NCBI GenBank assembly: GCA_035278025.1
Contig: DATEJK010000126.1
Coordinates: 1-64,000, forward strand
Direction: 5' to 3'
DNA from: JAICWP01 sp035278025
Lineage (GTDB): Bacteria; Acidobacteriota; Terriglobia; Terriglobales; Acidobacteriaceae
DNA length: 64,000 bases
Positions within the stretch are counted from its first letter, which is position 1. Each line of letters opens with the position of its first letter. The notes below the pieces were generated by a model. It was not told the DNA's origin, ran no database searches, and saw only the letters and a list, made by a program, of their open reading frames with translations. Below, piece by piece: positions 1-8,479 of this stretch. The translations under genes were made by a program, and so were the position numbers.

Positions 1-135
1 ATCTTGCTGCACTACGATACGACCGAGGGGCACTCGGAAGGGCGGCCTGTGAGCAAGCAGATCGCGGACGATACTGACGAACTCAGTTTCCTGTTCTCGC
101 AGTTGGGCATCAAATCCGTAAGCGCGGCACAATAA
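1..135 (+). CDS. Prolyl oligopeptidase family (S9A) peptidase, C-terminal end only
   Basis: Frame 1 is open from the window edge to a TAA and encodes the last 44 residues of a protein. The segment begins with 'LLHYDTTEGHSEG' and ends shortly after 'DELSFLFSQLG'. This matches the end of prolyl oligopeptidases, where the His of the 'xGHxxG' element is the third member of the Ser-Asp-His triad, and a short helix closes the alpha/beta-hydrolase domain. The rest of the gene lies outside the window. In this family the enzyme cuts short proline-containing peptides, often in the periplasm, but the signal peptide region is not visible here. Confidence 0.7.
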   Translation: MLLHYDTTEGHSEGRPVSKQIADDTDELSFLFSQLGIKSVSAAQ

Positions 136-188
136 ACAGGAAACAAGTTTGTGCCGGCTACCTACCCTGGGGCTGCGGTTTCGTTTGG

Positions 189-362
189 CTAGTGCGCCAT
201 TTTGCCGGCTCTGATGCCCATATCGGCCAATAGGTCGCTGCCGTGGATATCGAGCGACTTCATCACGATCATGATGGCGGTGAGGACCGCCGCGGCGATG
301 GCATATTCGGGAAGATCACTGGCGGTATCATCCGCACAGATAGCGAGCAGAAGGCTCTTCAT
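189..362 (-). CDS. Small Flp/type IVb pilin-like protein (57 aa)
   Basis: A 57-codon reading frame on the minus strand. Residues 1-13 are 'MKSLLLAICADDT', followed by 'ASDLPEYAIAAAV' and a hydrophobic stretch. This is the layout of Flp (tad-type) pilins: short leader, prepilin-peptidase site, Glu-Tyr at mature positions 5-6, then a membrane helix of about 20 residues. The usual Gly before the cleavage site is Ala here (A14/S15). A G-rich run (GGGGGG) lies about 5 bases before the ATG. No tad/cpa assembly genes are in the window, so it is an orphan pilin, a pseudopilin, or a gene in decay. The call rests on motif similarity only. Confidence 0.5.
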   Translation of the reverse strand: MKSLLLAICADDTASDLPEYAIAAAVLTAIMIVMKSLDIHGSDLLADMGIRAGKMAH

Positions 363-639
363 ATGCCCCCCAAGATGAGGAATGTCACGCCGGCTTTGGC
401 CGGGCGCACGGCCGACGCTTGTCGGCGCGGGAGCAACTCATAGCTTCCTACCCGGTACGGTTTCCGGCAAGATGACCGACGGTCAAAAGCAGCGTCCAAC
501 CGGGCACTCCCAGCTCCCTGGCCATCTGGCCAGTAGGGCGCCCTTGTGACTGCGTTTCCATTCCGAAATTGGCGCTGGCGCTTGCCTGGGCCGGGCCGGT
601 GAAGTAACGTGTCTGCGCATTGTCAGCGCTCTGAGGCCT
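363..639. other. Intergenic stretch, no gene recognised
   Basis: About 280 bases lie between the small pilin-like gene (minus) and the PfkB kinase (plus). Short open frames exist on both strands, but none has a convincing ribosome site or a recognisable product. I see no terminator, tRNA or strong promoter here. Confidence 0.5.
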
Positions 640-1551
640 ATGCAAAGCCAAAGGCACACGACCATCGGGCTGGGCGAGGTTCTCTGGGACCTGCTGCCCG
701 GGGGGCGCCAACTGGGGGGTGCGCCGGCTAATTTCGCTTACTTCGCCAACCTGCTTGGCGAGCGCGGCATTGTGGCCAGCCGCGTGGGCGACGATGAACT
801 GGGGCGGGAAGCTTCCGCCAGAGTGCGTCAACTGGGCTCCTCGATTGAGTTTCTCCAGTGCGACCCCGACCACCCCACCGGCATCGTGCAGGTGCGAGTT
901 GATGCGGGCGGTCAGCCGCAGTTCGATATTGCCCAGCCGGTGGCCTGGGACTTCCTGCAGTGGACGGCGGGGTGGAAGGAATTGGCGGAGGAGGCCGATG
1001 CGGTATGCTTCGGGTCGCTGGCGCAGCGTTCGCCCGCGAGCCGCCGAACCATCCTGCAATTCCTGCGGGCCACCCGGCCGGAAACGCTGCGCGTTTTCGA
1101 TGTCAATCTGCGCCAACCATTCTATTCCGCAGAAGTGGTGGCGGAGTCTCTGCCTCTGGCCCAGATTATCAAACTGAATCACGACGAACTGCCGGTGATG
1201 ACCCGCCTGCTCGGGGCCACATTCACCGGCGAGCGGACCGCGGCCGAGATGCTGCTTCGCAGGCACAGAGCCAGGCTGGTATGCGTAACTCGCGGCAGCT
1301 GCGGCAGCCTATTGGTGAGCGAGCAAGGCGCGGTTGAGCACCCTGGATTTCGAGTGCCGGTGGCGGACACGGTCGGTGCAGGAGATGCCTTCACCGCCAC
1401 CCTCGTGCACTACTATTTGTGCGGAGCGTCACCGCATGAGATGAACGAGGCTGCCAACCGGGTGGGGGCCTGGGTGGCCAGCCAGGTGGGAGCCACGCCC
1501 GTTCCCGCGAGCGGCAACCTGCAACTCGCCCTCGCTGCCCTGAAAGCTTGA
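640..1551 (+). CDS. PfkB family carbohydrate kinase (fructokinase-like)
   Basis: A 303-residue ribokinase-fold kinase that would phosphorylate a sugar with ATP in the cytoplasm. The N-terminus has the 'GEVLWDLLPGG' strand and 'GGAPANFAYFA' (residues about 26-36), the first PfkB signature and sugar-binding site. The second signature 'DTVGAGDAFTA' (about 245-255) holds the anion hole and the catalytic Asp. 'LKLNHDEL'-type sequence before the ATP site also fits fructokinases. The length is normal for the family. GAGG lies 3 bases before the ATG. It is convergent with the GNAT gene, leaving only 4 bases between stops. The substrate is probably fructose or a related hexose, but this is not proven. 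Confidence 0.8.
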   Translation: MQSQRHTTIGLGEVLWDLLPGGRQLGGAPANFAYFANLLGERGIVASRVGDDELGREASARVRQLGSSIEFLQCDPDHPTGIVQVRVDAGGQPQFDIAQPVAWDFLQWTAGWKELAEEADAVCFGSLAQRSPASRRTILQFLRATRPETLRVFDVNLRQPFYSAEVVAESLPLAQIIKLNHDELPVMTRLLGATFTGERTAAEMLLRRHRARLVCVTRGSCGSLLVSEQGAVEHPGFRVPVADTVGAGDAFTATLVHYYLCGASPHEMNEAANRVGAWVASQVGATPVPASGNLQLALAALKA

Positions 1552-1555
1552 AACC

Positions 1556-2086
1556 TTACTCTCCCTCCAGCGGTTGGATGACGACTGGGATGTGGGATGC
1601 TATCAAGGGACGCGGCAGGATGGCAAACTTGGGCGCTTGCCCGCGCACCATGGGAACTTCGTCGCAGCGGTGCAGGCGCGGGCAATTGCAGCAATCCTTA
1701 TAGACCTTGTCGGGCAAATGCTCGCGTGGAGCCGCGGAGAATCCCAGACGGGAAAAGAAATCAGGAATGCGCGTGAACAGGCACACGCAGTTAACCTGGT
1801 GGCGCTCGGCCTCGCGTAGCAAGGATTCCACCACCTGCCGCCCAGCCCCGCTGCCGCGGTGGTTGGGGTAGACCGCCACCGAACGCACCTCCGCGAGGTG
1901 CGGTCCGTAGAGATGCAATGCGCCACAACCGATGATGTGCCCCGCCTCCTCGGCCACCACGAAGTCGCGGATGTTTTCGCAGATCTCCGCCAGTCGGCGA
2001 GGCAGGAGAGTGCCGTCGCCGGAGTAGGCGGCGATCAGGTCGTGAATGGACTGCGCGTCGGCCAGGACGGCGTCACGCGTGTGCAT
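1556..2086 (-). CDS. GNAT N-acetyltransferase, candidate N-acetylglutamate synthase
   Basis: A 176-residue protein with a single GNAT fold. 'VRSVAVYPNHRGSGAGRQVV' (about residues 68-87) is the acetyl-CoA binding motif A. A cysteine-rich tail element 'CCNCPRLHRCDE' follows, as in short ArgA-like acetyltransferases; this Cys/His cluster may bind metal. The start overlaps the end of argH by 14 bases, so the gene is the last member of the arginine operon. No argA, argJ or amino-acid-kinase-fused ArgA is visible, so this short GNAT is the best candidate for making N-acetylglutamate, the substrate of ArgB. The role is inferred from context plus family resemblance. Confidence 0.7.
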   Translation of the reverse strand: MHTRDAVLADAQSIHDLIAAYSGDGTLLPRRLAEICENIRDFVVAEEAGHIIGCGALHLYGPHLAEVRSVAVYPNHRGSGAGRQVVESLLREAERHQVNCVCLFTRIPDFFSRLGFSAAPREHLPDKVYKDCCNCPRLHRCDEVPMVRGQAPKFAILPRPLIASHIPVVIQPLEGE

Positions 2087-3472
2087 GGGCCACCTCGCGC
2101 CGCGCTGCTAATTTATCTTTGCATTCCGCAATCGCCCGGCTTACCCTCGACGGGGCCGTGCCGCCATGCACATCGTGTATCCCCAGCACGCTCTCCACGG
2201 ATAGGCGGGCATAAACATCCTGCTCGAACTCCGGGCTGAATTGCCGTAATTCGTCCAGCGCCAGCTCCTGCAACTCGCAGCCCTTTTCCAGGCAGAGCCG
2301 CACCGCGTTGCCCACTCTTTCGTGCGCCAGACGGAAGGGAACGCCGCGCTCGGCCAGGTAGGTGGCCGCCGCCCAGGCGTTGAGGAATCCCGATTGCGCC
2401 GCTTCCCGCATGCGGGTGTAGTTGAACTCCACGTCCCGCATCCATCCTGTCACCAGCGGCAGCAGGGAGAGCATGGTCTCGGCGGCGTCGAACAGCGGTT
2501 CCTGGGTTTCCTGCAGGTCCTTGTTATAAGCCAGGGGCAGGCCCTTAAGAACCAATAACAACGCGTTGAAGTCGCCTGCTATGCGCCCGGCCTTGCCCCG
2601 CGCCAGTTCCAGCAGATCGGGATTTTTCTTCTGCGGCATAGCGCTGCTGCCGGTGGAATATTTCTCCGGCAGAGCGATAAAGCCATACTCCTGGGTGGAG
2701 AAGAGCAGCATCTCTTCCGCCCAGCGGCTCAAGTGCAGGCTGAGGAACAAGAGCGCCTGCACGAATTCCAGAACGAAATCGCGGTCTGTAGTGGCATCCA
2801 GGCTGTTATGGGTAGGGGCATCGAAGCCCAGCTGCTGCGCCATGTATTGGCGGTCGAGCGGCAAGGTGGCTCCGGCTACCGCACCCGAGCCTAACGGGCA
2901 AAGATTCACCCGCTTGCGGCAGTCTTCCAGCCGTTCCATATCGCGAAGCAGCATCTCCACGTAAGCCAGCAGCCAGTGCGCCAGCAGAACCGGCTCCGCC
3001 CTTTGCAGGTGGGTATAAGACGGCATGGCGGCGCCGCCCGCCTGTTCGGCTCGAGCCAGAAGCGCGGCAATCAGATCCGCGATCTGCTCGCGTGCCTGGT
3101 CAATGCTGTGGCGCACGTAAAGGCGCAGGTCCGTGGCGATCTGCTCATTGCGGCTGCGCCCGCTGTGCAGCTTGTAGCCGCTTTCGCCAATCAGCTCCAC
3201 CAGCTGTTTTTCTACGAAATGATGCACGTCTTCCGCGGCTTCATCGTCCAGGAAATCCCGCGACGCGGCGGCCTTTTCCGCGATCTGAGCCAGACCCTCC
3301 ACAATTGAGTTAAGTTCCCCCGCGGAGAGTATGCCCGCCTTCCGCAGAGCCTGGGCATGGATCCGGCTGGCCGCTAACTCCTGGGCCAGCAGCCGCCGGT
3401 CGAAAGGAAGGGACCGCTGCCAGCGCTCGAAGTCCGCATCCAGCGGCTGCCGAAACCTCCCCGACCACATCT

Positions 3473-3476
<4 letters not shown>
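2073..3476 (-). CDS. argH: Argininosuccinate lyase
   Basis: Splits argininosuccinate into arginine and fumarate, the last step of arginine synthesis. The 467-residue product begins 'MKMWSGRF', the standard ArgH start. It carries the fumarase/aspartase superfamily signature 'GSSAMPQKKNPD' with the mobile catalytic loop, and 'THLQRAEPVL' nearer the N-terminus with the catalytic His. The frame is open for 86 further codons upstream, but those are a shadow of argG. The chosen ATG overlaps the argG stop as ATGA, suggesting translational coupling. The 3' end overlaps the GNAT gene by 14 bases. Confidence 0.97.
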
Positions 3477-4670
<1,194 letters not shown>

Positions 4671-4678
<8 letters not shown>

Positions 4679-5693
4679 GCGCGCTCCTTCTGGGGAAGCG
4701 GCTCATGCCGCCGCCCAGCAGCAACAACAGAATGGCTTTCTGCACGTGCAGGCGGTTCTCCGCCTGGTCGAAAACGACAGCCCGGGGAGAATCAATGACC
4801 GCATCGGTGACCTCTGCGCCGCGGTGCGCCGGAAGACAGTGCATGAACACGGCATGCTCCGCGGCCGCGTGCATCAGGTCTTCGTTGACCTGGTAAGGAG
4901 CAAAAACCGCGGTCCGTTCCGCCGCTTGCTGCTCCTGGCCCATGCTGGCCCAGACGTCGGTGTAGACCGCATCGGCGCCATGCACCGCCGTCGCTGGATC
5001 GGAGCCAAGTTCAATCCTGGCTCCGGTTTCCCGCGCGATTTCCCGCGCGTCCGCGATCACCTGCGGCGCTGGTTCGTAGCCCGGCGGTGTAGCCATGCGG
5101 ATGGTAGAGCCCAAGCAGGCGCAGGTCAGCAGTAGCGAGTGGGAGACGTTATTGCCGTCCCCGGCATATGCCAGCTTGACTTTGCGCAAGTCGCCGAAGC
5201 GTTCCTGGAGGGTGAAGTAGTCGGCCAATGCCTGGCAGGGGTGCTCCACGTTGCTGAGCGCGTTGACCACGGGGATGCAGGCGTGCGCTGCCATGGTTTC
5301 CACGGTGGCATGGTCAAAGGTGCGCAGCACCACCACGTCCACCCAGCGCTCCAGGTTGTGGGCGATGTCGCTTAGGGATTCGCGCGCGCCCAGGCGGCTG
5401 GCGGTCTGGTCCACGAAGAAGGAGACTCCTCCCAGGCTTGCCATGCCCGCTTCGAAGGTCAGGCGTGTGCGCAGCGAGGGCTTCTCGAAAAACAGCACCA
5501 TCTGCTTACCGGCCAGGGCCCCGCGAAAATCGGCCGGCCGCTGCTTGATCAGAGCAGCAAGGTCGAGCACCGCTCGCACCTCCGACGGCGCAAAATCGCG
5601 TATGGACACCAGGTCGCGGGGCCAGAAGGTGGGCGTTACCCTGCCCGTCCCGCTCGGCGCCATTCTGGCCGGGTTGATTGCTTGACTGCTCAT
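4671..5693 (-). CDS. argF: Ornithine carbamoyltransferase, anabolic
   Basis: Makes citrulline from ornithine and carbamoyl phosphate. The 340-residue protein has the carbamoyl-phosphate loop 'SLRTR' (variant of STRTR), 'HPCQALADYFT', the 'DVWASMGQE' ornithine-side SMG loop and 'HCLPAHRG'. The SMG loop and HCLP motif favour ornithine rather than acetylornithine or aspartate as the acceptor. The first 25 or so residues are longer than in many OTCases, so a later start is possible, but no better ATG with a ribosome site was seen. A 92-base gap holding an interspersed repeat separates it from argB. Confidence 0.95.
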
Positions 5694-5715
5694 GGCCTGC
5701 TGCCTCCCACCCTAA

Positions 5716-5772
5716 TGTCATCCTGAGCCAGGGCGCGGGACGAAGCCCCCGCGTCCTGGTCGAAGGATCTTG
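5716..5772. repeat. Interspersed repeat, TGTCATCCTGAG...GAAGGATCT family, copy 1
   Basis: Begins TGTCATCCTGAG and ends CGAAGGATCTTGC. The interior can fold: 12-base arms CCAGGGCGCGGG and CCCGCGTCCTGG pair with one mismatch. Related copies lie near 20579 and 33046. This copy sits between argF and argB, inside an operon, so it would be transcribed as a hairpin. Confidence 0.65.
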
Positions 5773-5785
5773 CGTCTTGAAAATG

Positions 5786-6571
5786 TCACGACCCGATCAC
5801 CTCAGTGCCACAATCCAGCCTGGAAAGATAAAATTGTCCCAATACTTCCGCCTGGGCTGCGGGCAAAATGCGCACCCGCCCCACGCCGCGCTTCAGCGCC
5901 TGACCGCAGGCTTCCAGCTTGGGCAGCATGCCGCCCGCGATTACCGCCTGTTTCACCAACTCCGGTACCTGCTTCACGTCCAGCCAGTGAAGAATGGTTC
6001 CGTCAGCGTCCTTCACCCCCGCGACGTCGGTGAGAAAAATCAGGGCGTTGGCCTGGCAGCCCACGGCGCATGCCGCCGCCATCTGGTCAGCATTAATGTT
6101 GTAGTACTCGCGGTCAGAGCCCAGAGCCAGGCTGGCGATCACCGGAATGCCACCTTGGCCCCAGATTGCTTCCAGCCAGCGGCACTCCACGGAGGCAATT
6201 TCGCCCACATAGCCTAGATCGCAGCCGTCATTCTCTTTCTTGCGGGCGCGAAAGCTCATGCCGTCACCGCCGCACATGCCGACCGCGGGCTGTCCGGCCG
6301 CGCTGATGGCCGCCACAACTTTCTTGTTCACGATTCCGGCCAGGACCATCAGGGCCACATCGCGCGTTTCCGCATCGGTCACCCGTAAGCCGTGCACGAA
6401 CAAGCTTTGCTTGCCCAGGTGCTGCAAGGTGCGGGTCAGGGTGGACCCGCCGCCGTGAACCACCGCAACTTTGTGGCCATCGCGCGCCAGTTCGACCACG
6501 GCCCGGGCGCAGCCCAGGAGAGTGGTCTCATTCTCCAGCGCCGCGCCTCCGATCTTGACCACGACTTTCAA
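5786..6571 (-). CDS. argB: Acetylglutamate kinase
   Basis: Phosphorylates N-acetylglutamate with ATP in the second step of the acetylated arginine pathway. The 261-residue protein begins 'MKVVVKIGGAAL', with the catalytic Lys of the amino-acid-kinase fold, and has 'VVHGGGSTLTRTL' (about 38-50) for substrate binding. 'YYNINADQMAAACA' and 'LIFLTDVAGVKD' are typical ArgB strands. It lacks the extra N-terminal helix of arginine-inhibited hexameric ArgB, so direct feedback inhibition may be weak; that is inference. Its ATG overlaps the argC stop as ATGA. Confidence 0.95.
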   Translation of the reverse strand: MKVVVKIGGAALENETTLLGCARAVVELARDGHKVAVVHGGGSTLTRTLQHLGKQSLFVHGLRVTDAETRDVALMVLAGIVNKKVVAAISAAGQPAVGMCGGDGMSFRARKKENDGCDLGYVGEIASVECRWLEAIWGQGGIPVIASLALGSDREYYNINADQMAAACAVGCQANALIFLTDVAGVKDADGTILHWLDVKQVPELVKQAVIAGGMLPKLEACGQALKRGVGRVRILPAAQAEVLGQFYLSRLDCGTEVIGS

Positions 6572-7605
6572 TTCAGTCCCTCTTCCTCGCGCCAGCCATA
6601 CATCAGGTTCATGTTTTGCACCGCCTGCCCGGCCGCGCCCTTGAGCAGGTTGTCCACGCAGGAAATCACCACCAGCCGCCGTCCGTCGTCAGCCAGGCAG
6701 AAGCCGATATCGCAATAATTGCTGTGCAGCGAAAATTGGATCTGTGGCAGCTGGGGCGGGGCAAACACCCGCACCCAGGGCCGGCCGGCATAGAATTCGC
6801 GGAAGCACGCCTCCACCTCGCGCGTTGTCGCCGGCTGTTGAAGGCGCAGATAGATGGTGGACAAAATCCCCCGTGGAATCGGCAGCAGGTGGGGAGTGAA
6901 GGTGAACTCCGCGGCCTCCAGCCCCAGTTGCTCCAGAATTTCGCCGACATGGCGGTGGCCGAACACCGCATAAGCCGAGAGGTTGTCGGCGACGGATACG
7001 AAGTGAGTGCGCGGGCTGGGCTCCTTGCCGGCGCCGGAAACACCGGATTTGGAATCGGAAATGATCCCGCGCTCGCGGTCCACCATGCCCGCCCGCAGCA
7101 GGGGAGCCAGCCCCAGAATCACCGAGGTGGCATAACAGCCGGGATTGGCCACCAACCGGGCTTGGGCAATACGCTCTCGATTCAACTCCGGCAAGCCATA
7201 GACGGCGCTATCGGTGAAAGTTGCGGCCGCACCTGGGTCGGAATCGCAAAAACCGTACACTGCCCGGTGCTCTTCGCGCTTGAGGCGCCAGGCCCCGCTC
7301 AGGTCAACGACCCGGAGACCGCGCTTAACCGCTTCCGGCGCCAGTGTGCGCGAGATCTCATGTGGTGTGGCCAGGAAGAGCACATCCACCTTGGCCTTCT
7401 CCAGCGTCTCCCAAGAAAAGGGCTGCAAGGCGGGAGAGTGCCCGTTGACTGGAATGAGGTCCGGGCCGGAGCCGCTGTTATTCTCCGCCTCCCGGCGCAG
7501 CAGCAGGGGAGCGTCCACGCGCGGATGCCGCGCCAGCAGCCGAGCCAGTTCCATCCCGGCATAGCCGCTCGCGCCCAGAACCGCGGTTTGTATTTTTGCC
7601 GGCAT
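6568..7605 (-). CDS. argC: N-acetyl-gamma-glutamyl-phosphate reductase
   Basis: Reduces N-acetylglutamyl phosphate with NADPH to the semialdehyde. The 345-residue protein has the Rossmann start 'VLGASGYAGMELARLL' and the catalytic Cys in 'ANPGCYAT' (about residue 156). 'HRHVGEI' supplies the conserved His. It is the first large gene of the arginine operon. Its ATG overlaps the stop of a 34-codon upstream frame as TGATG. The likely ribosome site GGAAGG, about 10 bases upstream, lies inside a short hairpin. argD and argE/argJ are absent from the window. Confidence 0.96.
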   Translation of the reverse strand: MPAKIQTAVLGASGYAGMELARLLARHPRVDAPLLLRREAENNSGSGPDLIPVNGHSPALQPFSWETLEKAKVDVLFLATPHEISRTLAPEAVKRGLRVVDLSGAWRLKREEHRAVYGFCDSDPGAAATFTDSAVYGLPELNRERIAQARLVANPGCYATSVILGLAPLLRAGMVDRERGIISDSKSGVSGAGKEPSPRTHFVSVADNLSAYAVFGHRHVGEILEQLGLEAAEFTFTPHLLPIPRGILSTIYLRLQQPATTREVEACFREFYAGRPWVRVFAPPQLPQIQFSLHSNYCDIGFCLADDGRRLVVISCVDNLLKGAAGQAVQNMNLMYGWREEEGLN

Positions 7606-7709
7606 CAGGCCCGCGCCTTCCGCAGGCGCAGAACGGGACCGGCGGCGTCCTGGTTCTTCGCCGCCGGCGGCAAAACATGACCCGCGAAAGCCTGGCTCGC
7701 CTTTTTCAT
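7605..7709 (-). CDS. Candidate arginine-rich leader peptide (34 aa) upstream of argC
   Basis: An ATG-initiated 34-codon frame fills the space between the ArgR boxes and argC. The product starts 'MKKASQAFAGHV' and ends 'VLRLRKARA', giving three Arg and one Lys in the last seven residues before its end. Its TGA overlaps the argC ATG as TGATG. The Arg codons (CGC, CGG, CGG) lie in or next to the small hairpin that covers the argC ribosome site. No clear Shine-Dalgarno precedes this ATG. An 8-codon frame (start at 7732) ends in ATGA across the same ATG. Leader function is a hypothesis; a chance frame of this length is quite possible in GC-rich DNA. Confidence 0.4.
   Translation of the reverse strand: MKKASQAFAGHVLPPAAKNQDAAGPVLRLRKARA
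7613..7667 (-). promoter_or_regulatory. Two hairpins in the argC leader RNA
   Basis: Arms 7639-7647 (CCGGCGGCG) and 7659-7667 (CGCCGCCGG) form a perfect 9-bp stem with an 11-base loop. A second stem pairs 7613-7618 (GCGCCT) with 7624-7629 (AGGCGC) around a 5-base loop. On the minus-strand RNA the second stem includes part of the GGAAGG argC ribosome site and the Arg codons of the candidate leader peptide. There is no U-tract, so transcription termination is not indicated. Control of translation start would be the simpler model. Confidence 0.45.
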
Positions 7710-7711
7710 AA

Positions 7712-7745
7712 TGAATAAAGATGAATAGACATGAATAAATATTCA
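7712..7745 (-). promoter_or_regulatory. Tandem ArgR operator (ARG boxes) of the arginine operon
   Basis: TGAATAAATATTCA at 7732-7745 is a near-palindromic 14-base match to the ARG-box core (TGAATNNNNATTCA). A second element at 7712-7727 has two TGAATA half-sites in tandem. The first box covers the predicted transcription start, and the second lies just downstream, as in ArgR-repressed operons. argR itself is the next gene upstream. Confidence 0.75.
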
Positions 7746-7749
7746 GTTG

Positions 7750-7777
7750 ATTGTACGGGAATGAACTGGCCTGTCAA
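7750..7777 (-). promoter_or_regulatory. Sigma70-type promoter for the arginine operon
   Basis: Reading on the minus strand, TTGACA (7777-7772) is a perfect -35 box, followed by a 16-base spacer and TACAAT (7755-7750), five of six matches to the -10 box. The predicted start, near 7743, falls inside the first ARG box. This leaves a 5' leader of about 140 bases before argC. Confidence 0.7.
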
Positions 7778-7878
7778 GCCCAAAGGCAGGTTCGGAGGAT
7801 TTGATCGCGCCGGAAGGTGAATTCGAAGGGGCAGCAGCCGCTCGCGCCAGGGGCTGCGGTTCGTATTCTTCGCCGGAA

Positions 7879-8319
7879 TTAAGCCAGCAACTCCCGTACC
7901 CGCTGCGCCAATCGGCCGGCGTTCTTATTGTTCGCCGCCACAATCAATATGGCGTCGTCGCCGGCGATGGTGCCCACCACCTCCGGCCAGCTCTCGCTAT
8001 CGAGCGCGGCAGCGACAGGCTGGGCGCTGCCCACCGCGGTTTTTACCACCACCAGGTTCTGTGCCTGGCGCACGTCCAGCACGAACTCACGCACCAGGCG
8101 CGAGGCCGAAGGCAGCGCCGCCTCCGAGGCTGTGCCGCCGGAGGCCAGCGCGTATCCCTCCGCCGTCTTCACCAGCTCCAGTTCGTGAATGTCGCGTGAG
8201 AGCGTCGCCTGGCCCACCTTGATGCCGCGTTTGCCCAAGGCGCGCTGCAAATCTTCCTGGCTGCCGATGGGACTCTCCCGCAGCAGTTCCAGGATGGCCT
8301 TGTGCCGGGCTTCTTTCAT
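7879..8319 (-). CDS. argR: Arginine repressor
   Basis: DNA-binding repressor and arginine sensor of the ArgR/AhrC family. From the ATG at 8319 the product is 146 residues starting 'MKEARHKAILELL'. The N-terminal winged helix includes 'GSQEDLQRAL' and the recognition-helix stretch 'VGQATLSRDIHEL'. The C-terminal half has 'VVGTIAGDDAILIV', the hexamer core that binds L-arginine. A TTG 9 bases upstream would add MLT. ARG-like half-sites in its own promoter suggest autoregulation. It sits head-to-tail with the arg operon, separated by the promoter region. Confidence 0.95.
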   Translation of the reverse strand: MKEARHKAILELLRESPIGSQEDLQRALGKRGIKVGQATLSRDIHELELVKTAEGYALASGGTASEAALPSASRLVREFVLDVRQAQNLVVVKTAVGSAQPVAAALDSESWPEVVGTIAGDDAILIVAANNKNAGRLAQRVRELLA

Positions 8320-8331
8320 AGTGAGCAAGAA

Positions 8332-8371
8332 TGAATATAACTGAATGCACGGAAATGAGACATGCTGTCAA
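8332..8371 (-). promoter_or_regulatory. argR promoter region with ARG half-sites
   Basis: On the minus strand, TTGACA (8371-8366) is followed by 16 bases and a weak -10 (TGCATT). Two TGAAT half-sites lie at 8332-8349, downstream of the -10. The arrangement of -35 box, spacer and AT-rich ARG elements resembles the argC promoter, so the two may be related and co-repressed. Confidence 0.5.
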
Positions 8372-8390
8372 GCGCCAAGCCGGCCCTCGT

Positions 8391-8472
8391 TTTAACCACA
8401 AAGAACGCAGAGTTCACAGAGGCATTTTGAAGGCTGAGGTTGATGGTTAGAAATTGCAGCACCCTTCTGTGG
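8391..8472. repeat. Interspersed inverted repeat, ACCACAAAGG family, copy 1
   Basis: The left arm (8395-8422) reads ACCACAAAGAACGCAGAG and so on. A degenerate right arm, CCTTCTGTGG followed by A residues, lies near 8463-8472. It lies between the argR promoter and the end of the first amine-dehydrogenase-like gene. See the family finding. Confidence 0.55.
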
Positions 8473-8479
8473 AAAAAAA

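Noticed and set aside
448..1266. Long minus-strand frame opposite the PfkB kinase
   Set aside because: It is antisense to a clear kinase gene and has no recognisable domain; it is a GC-rich shadow frame.
7706..7732. 8-codon frame (MSIHLYSL) inside the ARG boxes as a separate gene
   Set aside because: Too short and lying in operator DNA with no ribosome site; mentioned only as context for the leader peptide.
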